Source: Athripsodes cinereus
Taxonomy: Eukaryota > Arthropoda > Insecta > Trichoptera > Leptoceridae
Assembly: GCA_947579605.1 (NCBI GenBank)
Contig: OX388306.1
Location: forward strand, 5,146,001-5,210,000
Reading direction: 5' to 3'
DNA length: 64,000 nt
The notes beneath the pieces were generated by a model. The model saw only the letters and a list, made by a program, of their open reading frames with translations. It had not been told where the DNA came from and ran no database searches. Positions 1 to 10,765 of the stretch are shown here, one piece after another. Each line of letters starts with the position of its first letter. Within the stretch, counting starts at the first letter, position 1. The position numbers and the translations under genes are program-made.

Positions 1-388
1 GTTTCATGGGGCACACTAAGAATCTTTTATCATTGCGAGGATCAAACTGCACCCTAAGTACGGGAGTTGGAAAACGGTAATGTTGTTCACACTCCCCAGA
101 TAGAACATCCCAGATGCAAACATTATGATCTGTAGAGGCCGAGAGCAACTTCTGACAGTTCCTTGACCAACTGAGACTGCAGACAGGATGAACATGGGCA
201 GAGATAGACTTGGCTATACCTCTTGTAAGGAAGTCCCATATAAATATCCTCCCGTCATTGCATCCAACAGCCAGAAGAGTGCCTCTCTTGTTGAATGAAC
301 ATGTAGCTGCCAATGATATGGAGTCTAATGTTCCATCAAACTCTTCGGGATAATTTTGACCAAATGATTCGAGTAGCTCCAAATTCAT
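1..388 (-). CDS. Rbbp5: Rbbp5, WD40 subunit of MLL/COMPASS H3K4 methyltransferase (N-terminal part, cut by window edge)
   Basis: The reverse strand reads MNLELLESFGQNYPEE at the start, then LAVGCNDGRIFIWDFLTRG and DHNVCIWDVLSGECE, which are N-terminal WD40 blades very close to animal RBBP5. About 129 residues are present and the frame is open to the window edge, so the rest lies to the left. RBBP5 is a core scaffold of the nuclear SET1/MLL complexes (with WDR5, ASH2L and DPY30) that methylate histone H3 lysine 4. The start is the ATG at 388-386, matching the family N-terminus. A 3' splice site (TTTACAG) ends at 406, so the exon begins at 405 and an upstream 5'UTR exon is expected. It is divergent to RpL34. 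I see no damage in the visible part. Confidence 0.95.
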   Translation of the reverse strand, partial: MNLELLESFGQNYPEEFDGTLDSISLAATCSFNKRGTLLAVGCNDGRIFIWDFLTRGIAKSISAHVHPVCSLSWSRNCQKLLSASTDHNVCIWDVLSGECEQHYRFPTPVLRVQFDPRNDKRFLVCPMK

Positions 389-1036
389 TGTAGATATAAG
401 CTTATCTGTAAACAATAAATATTGTTAACACATAACCTCAAAATTATTTTATAGATCTGTCATATCAATAAAAAAACAATACGATAAACGAAAAAAATAA
501 GCTAACGGAATTGTTAATATTCAGTGCATAAGGTAATAAATTGAATATTTTTAATAAAAGGAAGGAAAAATAAAACATAAAAGTTAAAGTCAAAACTGAC
601 AAAATGGAAAGAAATTTAATAAAACATTCGTAACATTGCGCAAAATATATATTACACTTTAAACATACCAGATAGATTAAAAAGTCCTTAATAACATGAA
701 AACCGGTGGCATAAAATTAGAAATACTCTTTAAAAGAAATTTATTAAAATTATACACAAAACAAGTTTGACGCCATTATTTGAACTCATTGAACTGTCAT
801 TGCTTCTTAGGGTTGCCAGTCTCGATTTTTTTTTTGCAATCTTCGTAATCATTTAAATATCAATCATGAAGTTTATTGAAAATTAATTCACGTTAAAATA
901 GATACTTTATTCTTAGTTTTTCTAAATAATAATTATATTATATTCCTTTTATTTTTTGTATTGTCAACAATTATTTTTAAATTAAAGAATTGCAACACTG
1001 CGCAAGCACTCAGTAGCTCCTTTTTTGTCTGTGGTG
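389..1036. promoter_or_regulatory. Intergenic space between divergent Rbbp5 and RpL34
   Basis: No coding potential is visible. The two housekeeping genes are transcribed away from this AT-rich interval, so it should hold both promoters and the 5'UTR exon of Rbbp5. A possible Rbbp5 leader donor (CTG/GTATGT on the minus strand) sits near 665, but I cannot confirm it. Confidence 0.5.
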
Positions 1037-1063
1037 CTTCCTTTTCCTTGCGCCATCTGACAG
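1037..1063 (+). promoter_or_regulatory. RpL34: 5'TOP leader exon of RpL34
   Basis: CTTCCTTTTCCTTGCGCC starts a pyrimidine tract of the 5' terminal oligopyrimidine type, typical of ribosomal protein mRNAs. It is followed by CATCTGACAG and a donor GTGAAT at 1064. The matching acceptor (TTATTTTAG) ends at 1194, 14 bases before the ATG. This gives a short untranslated first exon and a 131-bp leader intron. TOP tracts couple translation to growth (mTOR/LARP1) signalling. The exact transcription start is inferred. Confidence 0.65.
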
Positions 1064-1208
1064 GTGAATGTTTTTATATGAAATAGTGTGGATAAAATCT
1101 GAAAAAATCGCTTGAAATATCGTTTTAATGTGGTAATGTGATGTGTTGAAGTTCTCCAAGTGTATGGATGTTTCATAATTTGTATTTATTTTAGGTAAAT
1201 AAGTGAAG

Positions 1209-2812
1209 ATGGTTCAGCGGTTGACGTTCCGAAGGCGGTTGTCATACAACTCCAAATCCAATAGGAGACGTGTGTAAGTTTATAAAAGCATTTAATGTTT
1301 ACATATTTATAATCATATATGAATTAAAAACTATTTTGTAAATGGGGGTAATCCAGAAATTTCATAACTTGTTGAGATTTTGATATCTCCTGCTTCTAAC
1401 CTCGTTATGGATTAATTTTGTACAATTTGCTGCGGTACAGGTTATATCAGTGTAGTATGTGGTTCCAAATCTTATTCACGATAGTGATCAAAATTTTTAC
1501 TAACTGTGAATAAGTTATCGGAAGCAAAAAAATATGTTAAATAAGCATTTTTAGAATAGTTTTGTAAACATTGGTGTGCTGTCACAAACGCATTTTTAAA
1601 AGAACTCTTAATTTAACTTGATTGAATTTCAAAAGAGGTTACAAATATAGCCTATAACAATGACCCACAGTTATTTCTGACAATATTTTTTTATTATAAA
1701 ACACTTGAGAAGTGTAATTATTTTGAAAAAGTTTGTCCTTTGTACTGATGAGCAATATTTCTCAACATTGAAAATTATTTTTATGATATGTTGTATTTGT
1801 ATAAATAATGGAGAATAAGAAAGGTGGAATTATATGTTTTTTTTATGTACAAAATTATTTGCATTTTTCGTACACGTTTGACATGTCTATACTATACTAT
1901 ACCCTCACGCCATGTCCCAAGAGGGGTAGGCAGAGAGAACAGAATGCTATATAGATCTAACCTTACGTACTTCTTTCACTTCCTTTACATTCATCCAGTT
2001 TCTCATACATGCACGCCGATTTCTTTTACTCAACACGCGGCCGTCCTTAAGAATTTGGTTTATGTGATCAAGCCACGTGGTTCTTGGAAGTCCGCACTTC
2101 CTCACACCCCTTCTTTCAGATAAATACATTCTCTTCGTCATCCTTTCATTGTGCATTCGCTCAACTTGTCCAAACCATCTTAACTTGTTTACACACATTC
2201 TGCCCACAATACTCCTCACACATCCGCTCATTCTCCTGATATCCTCATTCTTCATTTGTTTGACATGTCACAAGTACTTAAATATTTATGTTTGAATGAT
2301 TTCTAGATTAGGTTAGAATTAGACCGTGTTATTTGGTGCAAAAGCACATTTATTGACAATTGTATCATAATCATATCATTTCTTGGGTGAAAAACTATTA
2401 ATTATGGGAATATAAGTAGAAAATTCATAAATTTGATTGGAATTCATAAAAATTCATAGAAAAACCTTTGAAAAATTGTTCTTATTAATAAGATGAATCA
2501 TTACATGTTGTGTTTTTTTTTAGTGTACGTACTCCTGGTGGTAAATTAGTATACCAGTACCTCAAGAAACCCAAGAGGGTGCCCAAGTGTGGGCAATGTA
2601 AGGAGAAACTTAGAGGCATCACCCCAGCTAGACCCATGGAGAGGTCACGCATGTCCAGAAGGAAGAAGACTGTCACCAGGGCGTATGGTGGAGTCTTGTG
2701 CCACAAATGTGTCAAGGAACGTATTGTCAGAGCATTCCTCATTGAGGAACAAAAGATTGTGGTTAAAGTAATGAAGGCGGGAACCGCTAAAGCAAAGAAG
2801 GAGAAAAAGTAA
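1209..2812 (+). CDS. RpL34: 60S ribosomal protein eL34 (RpL34), join 1209-1273 and 2524-2812
   Basis: The spliced product is 117 residues: [20 protein letters not shown] from exon 1, then [16 protein letters not shown] and [16 protein letters not shown] from exon 2, with the conserved [10 protein letters not shown] and [14 protein letters not shown] blocks. The CxxC pairs (CGQC, CHKC) form the zinc site of eL34, a structural protein of the large ribosomal subunit. Length is normal for insects. The donor GTAAGT at 1274 and the acceptor TTTTTTTTAG ending at 2523 join in phase 2, restoring a Val codon. The 1250-bp intron carries a minus-strand RTE fragment. Stop TAA is at 2810-2812 and the gene looks intact. 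Confidence 0.97.
1888..2262 (-). mobile_element. RTE-type LINE 3' fragment in the RpL34 intron
   Basis: On the minus strand this reads [20 protein letters not shown], then [20 protein letters not shown] and [14 protein letters not shown], the C-terminal end of an RTE-type LINE reverse transcriptase protein. It finishes with the tail seen in other copies here (CCCTCACGCCATGTCCC in plus orientation, then TATAGTATAG in its own orientation). It is 5'-truncated and degenerate. Sister copies lie at 6907-7522, 37960-38240 and 57575-58045. Confidence 0.85.
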
Positions 2813-2828
2813 ATTATAAGTTTCTCAC

Positions 2829-2834
2829 AATAAA
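2829..2834 (+). terminator. RpL34: Poly(A) signal of RpL34
   Basis: AATAAA lies 17 bases after the RpL34 stop codon, giving a very short 3'UTR as is usual for ribosomal protein genes. From here to about 3130 I see no further feature. Confidence 0.75.
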
Positions 2835-3134
2835 ACATTTTTAAAACCCAAATATATATTTTTTATAATTTAATAAACCTTTTGAAATTCTCCCAACAAT
2901 TTTATTTTTTAAGTGTGTTCATGATTCACATTGATTGCCCAGTTCCGTAGCTAATAAGTCTTCCAAGTTAAGATATTTAGCTAGTCGTATGTAAGATCTG
3001 AAAAACTAAACGACCACCTGTATAAAAAATTATGATTTTATGTTCTAAAAAGACATTTTACATCTTGACTTGTTGAAAATTGACACCTATCTGGATGACT
3101 TAATTTTTTGTTAGCATGGAGCTTATATGGTATT

Positions 3135-3305
3135 GGCTGTCAGTGTCATTGTTTCAAGACCATATGTCATTACAGGGAGGATACATGTGTCATAGACCTT
3201 CCTTTTCAGGTTAATGGGAACTTCTTTGTTTTTGAGAATGTGACCTAATTTACCAAAGGCGGCCCAACCCAATCCAATTCTTCTTGGTATCTCTGCTGTC
3301 TGGTT
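3135..3305 (-). mobile_element. Degenerate RTE-like LINE reverse transcriptase fragment
   Basis: The reverse complement reads AAFGKLGHILKNKEVPINLK, then RKVYDTCILPVMTYGLETMT. This is the thumb-region motif (VYDTCVLPVMTYGLET) of RTE-type endonuclease-reverse transcriptases. Only about 55 residues survive. Confidence 0.75.
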
Positions 3306-3689
3306 TGCTTATAATGTGCTACTAGCTATCCCGCGTGCATCAATGGTATAGCATTATTATGTAAAAATGAGTCTAAAAATTTAATATTTTTATACTAGTA
3401 GCACATATTCGTGGATCTGGTCAACCATTGTAGTTTATCAGTACCATAACGTGCTGTGTCTCTCGATATTGGAATTTTGAGTCAGTGGTTTATGCAACTG
3501 CCATATATTATTCTTGGGATATTAGAAAGAAAGACAAGTCCAAAAATCTGTTTACTGGTATAATCAACTTAGTTTTTCTATTTCTTGTATCTGTGAACTG
3601 AAATGGCTCTTCAATAATGAGGAAGGAGTAAGTAATATTGTGGTGGTCTGAAGAATGGGAAATAATGGATATTAGATAGTACTTATCAT
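3306..3689. other. No feature recognised
   Basis: The stretch is AT-rich with no supported gene. Near 3330 there is a short CTACTAGCTATCCCGCGTG motif like the end of some insect interspersed repeats, but I cannot define an element. Confidence 0.4.
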
Positions 3690-4066
3690 AAATATTAGTT
3701 ATGGCAATAAAAGTTATATTCAATTTGGGGTGATTCACAAGCACCACTGAACTGTATAAACTAATTAACATGCTAAATTTAAATGATCTCATTTTCATGG
3801 AAAAGGCAAAGATGATGTACAGAGTGAAGCATGGAATGATTAAATCGAACATGAATTTGACGTATAACAACAATACTCACAGTAGATTCACTAGAACGAG
3901 AGAGCACATAAGATGTGACACACCGTGTACTAATCGAGAAAGGTATGGATTTCTTTACTCTGCTTCAAGATTATATAATTCATTGCCAAACCACATTAAG
4001 GAAGCTAATAGCCTTGGACTTTTTAATAAAAAACTGAGAAAGCAACTGATTGAAGAGAGGGAGTAA
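3690..4066 (+). mobile_element. LINE reverse transcriptase C-terminal remnant
   Basis: A 98-residue open frame (3773-4066) contains HSRFTRTREHIRCDTPCTNR followed by ERYGFLYSASRLYNSLPNHI and ends in KLRKQLIEERE. The pattern of a basic stretch, then (Y)SASRLYNSLP, then LK..L closes many CR1/Jockey-type LINE proteins. Upstream, traces such as SYGNKSYIQFGVIH occur between stops. It is a 5'-truncated, decayed copy. Confidence 0.75.
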
Positions 4067-4504
4067 TTGTGTTTGTTATTTTGATATCTATAGTTTAGAA
4101 TAAATATTTGTTTGTCTTGTATACCAGCAATAGTTGCTGTTTGGGGATTTCAAATTTTTTATTGGTGAATTTATATGTATGTGTTCAATTATTCAGGGAA
4201 ATTCCAACTGTATCTAATGGATCAATAATAATAGTTTATTATACATAAATATCATTTACAATAATCAAATGATAAAATAATATATTTTTTTCCTAATACA
4301 ATTACTCCCCAAAATTGAGTGTAGCTCTCGTGCTTATATTAATTAATGCAATAGTTAATGAAGTATGCACATAGACTTGATTATTATTTTAATATGATAA
4401 AATGCATTTCCTATACACTCAACATAACATCAGAAACCTAAAAAATCAAGTTGAATTATTTTCTAATGAAGTTTGGGGGAAGAAATAACACCTATGTTTT
4501 TAAA

Positions 4505-4640
4505 ATATATGAAAATAAGAATAGTTTGTTTATTTACATAATTAATGTACATTATAAAAATAAGCAGTAGCACATTTATTCACATATTTATTATACATTA
4601 TAAAAATAAGCAATAGTACATTTATTGTACATTATAGTTA
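4505..4640. repeat. 46-bp minisatellite, left arm
   Basis: Tandem units contain ATAAAAATAAGCARTAGYAC followed by ATTTATTYACATATTTATTR and TACATT. The same unit continues at 6881-6906 and 7523-8030, so one array appears to have been split by LINE insertions. Confidence 0.8.
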
Positions 4641-4860
4641 GCCAATGATAGTTGGCCAAAAAGAGGACTGTTCTAACGTCCGCAGGGTTCCGTAGGCCCG
4701 GGCGTCCCTCTTTCACAATACACCGTTCCTATGACAACGATATCAGAGCGCAAGGAATGTCGTGGGAAGAGGTGACGCAATTGGCACAGAGACGCTCTGA
4801 ATGGAGGAGGCTGGTTTCTGCCCTGTGCTCCCGAGGGGAGCGTTGAGGGCGATGATTGAT
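4641..4860 (+). mobile_element. LINE 3' end (WEEVTQLAQRR family)
   Basis: An open frame ends in GMSWEEVTQLAQRRSEWRRL and VSALCSRGER, followed by a stop and GATGATTGATTGAT. This resembles the last residues of a LINE ORF2 with its 3' tail. Near-identical sequence is at 20255-20445. Degenerate relatives lie near 15045-15150, 25610-25745, 33790-34030 and 61850-61995. Confidence 0.7.
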
Positions 4861-4869
4861 TGATAGTTA

Positions 4870-6901
4870 TAGTTTACCAATTGTCCCTAGGCCTCTGTTA
4901 TGCAGGCACTTGGACTCGTCATACATACATTCACAAAATTCATTACAATTTCAAACACAATCAATGAAAGAACAATCAAAGTAAAACAAAACATCAAATT
5001 ATATTATTTTTGTAGTCACGGATGTAAAGAGTCCGGATCCACAACGTCAAATGTTAAAATAAATAATTCAAATTATATAAATGAAAACTTATGAAATACT
5101 ATTCATTCATCATTTCGTCAATGGAATAAAACGATTTATCAACCAGATACGATTTCACCCTTCTCCGGAAGATCAATACATCATCGCACTTGATTGTATC
5201 TGGAAGCTTGTTGTAAAGTCTTACACTTAGACACAAAAAGCTACGATCCAACTTAGAGAGCCTGTGTTCTATTGGTCTGATTTTACGTTTAAATCGCGTA
5301 TTATAGTTATGAAAGTTTTCATTAAGTGGTGTGTTATCTAAATTTTTCTTTGCATAACATATACATTCATAAATGAGTGATGGCACTTTTAGGATTTCTT
5401 GCTCTCTGAATACACTTTTGCAAGATTCCCTATATTTCATGCAGAGAAGAGGTCTAATTGCTCTCTTTTGCAAAACAAAAATTCTTTGTGATTCAGAGGC
5501 ATTTCCCCAGAACAGTATACCATATGACATTATGCTATGAAAATATGAAAAATACACTAGTCTTGCAGCTTCCACACCGCAGGTCTCTCTTATCTTTTTA
5601 ATAGCATAAATTGCTGAACAAAGTTTTGGAGCGAGATTTTTAATGTGTGAGCTCCATTGCAACGTTTTGTCGACAGTGACACCTAGAAATTTACATTCAT
5701 CTTTAATCGCAATATTTCTATCACTCAAAATGGAAGCGACCGGGTCGTCTTGCACTGATCGTTTCAGAGAAAAGCGAATCGCACCAGTTTTCGTCGTATT
5801 CAAGATAAGATTGTTGTCGCAAAACCAGCCCTCCACCTTATTTAAAGCATCAATAGTGTTTATTTTTGTGTCATTTTTGTCCTTGCTGTCCTTTATTAAT
5901 AACGATGTATCATCTGCAAACATAATAATCTTTTCATCTCGAATTAAGGAAAGTGGCAAATCATTTATATATATAAGAAATAATAATGGACCAAGAATTG
6001 ATCCTAGAGGAACACCATAGTTTATGTTCTTATAAGAAGACTTTATATTATCCAATTCTGTTAGTTGTTTTCTTTCATTAAGATATGATTTAAAAAAGTC
6101 CCTTTCAATATTTGTGATTCCATAATATTCTAACTTACAAATCAGGATCTCATGGTCAACACAATCAAAGGCTTTCGATAAGTCACAAAAGATACCATAT
6201 GTGTCATGCTTTTCATCAAGTGATTCTAGTATTGTATGGATTAAACATGCTATTCCATCAGCTGTGCTTTTGTTCTTTTGGAAGCCAAATTGTTGTGGAT
6301 GGAACAAATTGTTTCGTTCAAAAAAGTGGAGAACCTGGTTAGCAACAATCTTTTCAAACAATTTACTAAGCACAGGAAGTATCGAGATAGGCCTGAAGTT
6401 ACCTGGATTTTTTTTATCACCATTTTTATGTATGGGTATGACCCTTGCCAGTTTTAATAAATCTGGGAAAATCCCCTGTTTTAGACATAAATTTACTATA
6501 TCTGCAATATTAGAAGCTAGTCCATTAATAATACATTTCAATAATTTTGTTGAGATACCCCATAAATCCACAGAGTCTTTTGCTTTAATTTGTTTACACG
6601 CATTAACAATATCACTCTCTGACACCAAATTGAATGAAAAAACATTTTTGCAAGTATTCACATTTTCCAAATAACTTCTAGCCCTCTCCACTGAGGCGCT
6701 TAACCCATTCGTAAGAGACATAGATACATTTAAAAAATAGTCATTGAAGTAGTCAGCAGTTTGAGCATTATTGTCGCAATCTGACTTGTCACTACTGAAT
6801 TTATTTTCTTTACCAGTTTCTTGCTTTATAATATTCCAAGTAGTTTTATTAATATTTTCAGATGTTTTTATTTTTTTACTAATAAAAATAAGCAATAGCA
6901 C
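4870..6901 (-). mobile_element. CR1/Jockey-like LINE, 5'-truncated, 600-residue RT ORF (5099-6901) plus 3'UTR
   Basis: The minus-strand ORF runs 600 residues to a stop at 5099. Reverse transcriptase blocks are visible: IPIHKNGDKKNPGNFRPISI (about 155-174), HPQQFGFQKNKST (201-213), DLSKAFDCVDHEIL (240-253), YGVPLGSILGPLLF (295-308) and the catalytic MFADDTSL (327-334). The C-terminus has FHNYNTRFKRKIRP and RLYNKLPDTIK. The endonuclease domain and ORF1 are absent, so the copy is 5'-truncated. The break is at minisatellite sequence near 6890, and the first few residues (MLLLIFI) are read from the repeat. The normally conserved Gln of PQGS is Leu299. 4870-5098 is AT-rich 3'UTR. Confidence 0.9.
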
Positions 6902-6906
6902 ATTTA
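6881..6906. repeat. Short island of the 46-bp minisatellite
   Basis: ATAAAAATAAGCAATAGCAC followed by ATTTAT lies between the 5' break of the LINE on its left and the RTE fragment on its right. It matches the arrays on either side, showing that both elements landed in the array. Confidence 0.8.
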
Positions 6907-7522
6907 TCTGTTTGCAAGGGATGGAAGATTTGATAAGGACATTGAAAGAAGAAAAGTCGCCAGTGCTAGAGTGAATGGTGCACTTCGACCCATAGTTAGC
7001 AATAGCAGTGTGTCGAACATGGCAAAAATGCTAGTGCACAATACCATTCTGGTACCGACACTTATGTATGCAAGCGAAACTTGGACGTGGTTGAAAAAGG
7101 ATGAGAGTGGAATAAATGCTGTGGAGATGCGTTCACTGAGAAGAATGGTTGGTAAAACGTTGCGAGATAGAGTGAAGAATGAGGATATCAGGAGAATGAG
7201 CGGATGTGAGAGGAGTGCTGTGGACAGAATGCGTGTAAACAAGTTGAGATGGTTTGGACATGTTGAGTGAATGCAAGATGAAAGGAAGACAAAGAGGATG
7301 TATTTATCTGAAAGAAGGGGTGTGAGGAAGCGTGGACGTCCAAGAACCACGTGGACCAAATTCTTAAGGACGGACGCGTGCTGAGTAAGAGAAATCGGCG
7401 TGCATGTATGAGAAACTGGATAAATGTAGAGGAAGCGAAAGAAGTATGTAAAGATAATCTATATGGCGTTCCGTTCTCTCTGCCTACCCCTCCTGGGACA
7501 TGGCGTGAGGGTATAGTATAGT
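6907..7522 (+). mobile_element. RTE-type LINE, 5'-truncated, with complete 3' tail
   Basis: Plus-strand translation gives LFARDGRFDKDIERRKVASA followed by RVNGALRPIVSNSSVSNMAK, then MYASETWTWLKKDESGINAV and [11 protein letters not shown]. This is the end of an RTE reverse transcriptase ORF, with a stop (TGA at 7268-7270) and later frame shifts. The tail reads CCTACCCCTCCTGGGACATG followed by GCGTGAGGGTATAGTATAGT. ACATTTAT flanks it on both sides (6899-6906 and about 7522-7529), a probable target-site duplication within the minisatellite. Confidence 0.85.
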
Positions 7523-8030
7523 ACATTTATTTAAATATTTATCGTACATTATAAAAATAAGCATTAGCACATTTATTTACATATTTATTGTACATTATAA
7601 AAATAAGCAATAGCACATTTATTCACATATTTATTATACATTATTAAAATAAGCATTAGCACATTTATTTACATATTTATCGTACATTATAAAAATAAGC
7701 AGTAGCACATTTATTTACATATTATTATTGTACATTATAAAAATAAGCAATAGCACATTTATTTACATATTTATTATTATTAAAATAAGCATTAGCATAT
7801 TTATTTACATATTTATTGTACATAATAAAAATAAGCAATAGCACATTTATTTACATATTTATTATACACTATAAAAATAAGCAATAGCACATTTATTTAC
7901 ATATTTATTATACATTAATAAAATAAGCATTAGCATATTTATTTACATATTTATTGTACATTATAAAAATAAGCAATAGCACATTTATTTACATATTTAT
8001 TGTACATTATAAAAATAAGCAATAGCACAA
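7523..8030. repeat. 46-bp minisatellite, main array (about 11 units)
   Basis: The unit ACATTTATTTACATATTTAT, TGTACATTATAAAAATAAGC, AATAGC is repeated with small indels and variants (AGCATTAGC and AGCAGTAGC). It runs to about 8030, next to the transposase locus. Confidence 0.9.
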
Positions 8031-8225
8031 TATTATAGCCAAAGAAACAAATGTATCATTAAGATAATTATTTCATCAATAAAATAATAGAAAACCATAA
8101 AAATATTCACTGAAATAATAAGAAAATGAAGAAAACAAGCAAAGGAACAAAATTATAGGCAGTTAAAAATAATTAAATTTAAAAAATTTATGATAACAAA
8201 CGAACTATCAACAAATTAAGAAATA

Positions 8226-9848
8226 TTAATCCTCATCTAACGAGTCGTCACTCTCACTGTCCACATCAATATTAAATTGTTCATTATCAGTAATTTCATC
8301 AAACGCCAGTTCCTTCTCCCAGTATGAATTTTCAGCTTCTTCAGCACGCCAGCAAGTATTGCTCCACTCTATTTCTGTTATTGCATTTATTTTGTCCTCA
8401 ATTAATGAATTTACTTGAGTTAATGACATCTCTACATTATTGGATGCCACGTATCCTTTGAGAAAACCCGAAATATTTTCTATGGGATTCAAATCTGGAT
8501 GGTACGGTGGGAGTCGCAGGACATCATGCCCGTTTTCTTTAAAAATTCGGTCAATGGCATATTCCTTATACTTAGGTCTGTGCAATGTAATCAACTTATA
8601 TAATTCTATTTTCAACATATTACTGGAATAAGGAATGCCTTTAGTGGACAACCATTCTTGCATGTCGACTTTTTTTGTTGCTGATGTTGGAGGAGGATTC
8701 AAGCACTTATTATGATACGATGCATTACCGATGACAACCACCGACCGAGGTTCCAAATTTGGGAGTAGTTTCTCTGTCAGCCATTTATGATAATTTTCAT
8801 AATTCATATCAATATGATGGTCCCCAGTAGATTGATGGCTCTTATATATAAGAAGAGCATTGCGGACGAACCCAGTCTTCCCACCGGCATGCACTACAAT
8901 AAAACGGGATCCTTTTGATATTGGTTTGTGAAGGCCTTCCTTTGTCGAATCGCTCCATGCTTTGGATGAGAGATGAGTGGTGTGAACATAAGTTTCGTCG
9001 GTATATATTATCGGACGACCTTCTAACCTATACTTCTTTATTGCCCTTAAATAAGCAATCCGTTTTTGAACAATGTCAGGTTTTTCCATCAAAATTTTAT
9101 AATTGTTTCTTGTTGCTTTCCATTTAAAGCCAATAGATTTAATGAGCGTGTGAAGAGTGGATTGTGACCCTTTAAATCCTATCGACTCTTCTAACACTGG
9201 TAGAAGGTTTCTTAGTGTGGGCAACTTTTTTCTTTCGATGTGAAAATTGTAAATACATTGTCTTATTACAGATTTATCAAAATCGTCTGGGTCGCCTATT
9301 TTCTTTTCCCTTAGTTTATTTCTTTTTGGGGATCCAATTGCAGCTTCCATACCATTTTTGCGTTTCAAAGCTATTATACTTCGAACACTTCTTACAGAGA
9401 CACCAGTAGTACTTGCGACCTGCTCAGTTAGTGGTATGGCCTAAAAATAAACAATGGTAATAAATTCCAGTTAAATTTAAGTGATAAGTACCTACTAATT
9501 TAAAAAATATAGTTTTGAATTAAGTGTTCTTATGAAACATTTATAAACAAATAAAAAAAATGGAAAAATAAGATTAGTCAAAATACAATGTAATTAATTT
9601 TAATAAATAAAATATAAAAATATATTATTGAGCACTGTTTAATCTCCACTATGTTAGGTTAAATACCGAACGTTTTCGCCTATACTTGTAGGCATCTTCA
9701 GTCTTCAGGGAAACTGACAATGTAATTATGTTTTATTTACCTCCATAGAAGGCTCGTTGTGGTTTTTTAAATATTCATAAACATTTAAAATGATTTCTTT
9801 CGTCTGCCCATGTAGCGATTTTCCTTGGCCCAATTTACTTTTAGACAT
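8226..9848 (-). CDS. Tc1/mariner-like (DDE_3) transposase, spliced, second catalytic Asp replaced
   Basis: Exon 1 (9848-9741) reads MSKSKLGQGKSLHGQTKEII. A donor GTAAAT and an acceptor TTATTTTTAG bound a 300-bp intron, and exon 2 (9440-8226) continues in phase 0 with AIPLTEQVASTTGVSVRSVR, a helix-turn-helix. The product is 440 residues with an intact frame. Catalytic-core landmarks are YTDETYVH (Asp184), VVVIGNASYHN (position 274, where Asp is expected) and LPPYHPDLNPIE (Glu357). The long spacing of 82 residues before Glu357 fits a widespread arthropod Tc1/mariner-related family. The Gly at 274 (GGT, bases 8729-8727) predicts loss of strand cleavage. I could not define terminal inverted repeats. 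It may be a decayed transposon or a gene kept for DNA binding. Confidence 0.8.
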
Positions 9849-10369
9849 CTTTTTGGAGTAAGATTATGAACACCCAGTAATTCAAAAATCTCACAAACAT
9901 CCGAACCAAAGAGAATATAATACTACGTAATCCGAACACTCGCAGTCAGCAGTACTCACTCGAGTACTGTCATAGAATAATAAATAAAATATACTACGGC
10001 ATTATAATTCAACCAATGGGTGCACCGGGTACCGGGATGTTTCGATGTTTTTGTGCGTACACGTAATACGAAAGGATTAACTAACACATTGATATGGGGC
10101 AAGGTCTCGTGAGAAAGATTACTCGCAATGTGCGATTATATTCAAGACACTGACCACTATTTTAGTAGTATTTTGCATTACCTATAGATGACTATGATAA
10201 AAAAATTATACGCACCATCGTTCTTATGTGCTGTTCAATGAATGCATGTGTATAGGCTTGAACTTTTTTAATGTATATAATATATTATTTTAAGGATATA
10301 CTTATATAACTGTAATGTGCATTAGCAGGATTATCTCTACATAGAGATTATCATTATCGTGGCATTGTA
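9849..10369. other. No gene recognised; probable right flank of the transposon
   Basis: Contains GTACTCACTCGAGTACTGTC, a partly palindromic stretch near 9950, and otherwise AT-rich sequence. No terminal repeat could be paired with the left flank by eye. Confidence 0.35.
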
Positions 10370-10765
10370 TCTGTGGGCGTGGGTCGGTTTTGCGGTGTTG
10401 AGTTGTTCCCTCCGCGGAGGTGTGGGTGTGTGTCGTGCTTCGCAGGTGTTGGCATCCGGGGTTGCCTAGTACCATGGGCTACCCTTGATCCCATTACTTT
10501 GTGGGGTGTGATGTATGCCTGCATTTCTGTGGGGGGAGGGGTGGCTCGGTGCTGCGGGGCTGGTTTGTGCCCCTTTGCCTTGTCACAGCAGATATTGAGT
10601 TACGCTTTAATTTAATTTAATTTAATTGAATTCTCTGATTGTGCATGCTGTAGACGCTCTTAATTGGGGAACTGGCCAGATCTTATTGTATGTTTGTAAT
10701 TTATGTATTGTGTTGTCAGTTTTCTGTGAGTGTCTCTATGAAATAAAAAAAAAAAAAAAAAATAA
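10370..10765 (+). mobile_element. Probable retroposon 3'UTR with poly(A) tail
   Basis: A GC-rich block (10370-10605) is followed by (TTTAA)n and then AT-rich sequence ending in GAAATAAAAAAAAAAAAAAA. GC-rich sequence ending in a poly(A) run looks like the 3' end of a retrotransposed element. I do not recognise its family, and the short open frames across it are not credible genes. Confidence 0.45.

Noticed and set aside
5643..6674. Plus-strand frames of 125 and 157 codons
   Set aside because: They are antisense shadows of the LINE reverse transcriptase.
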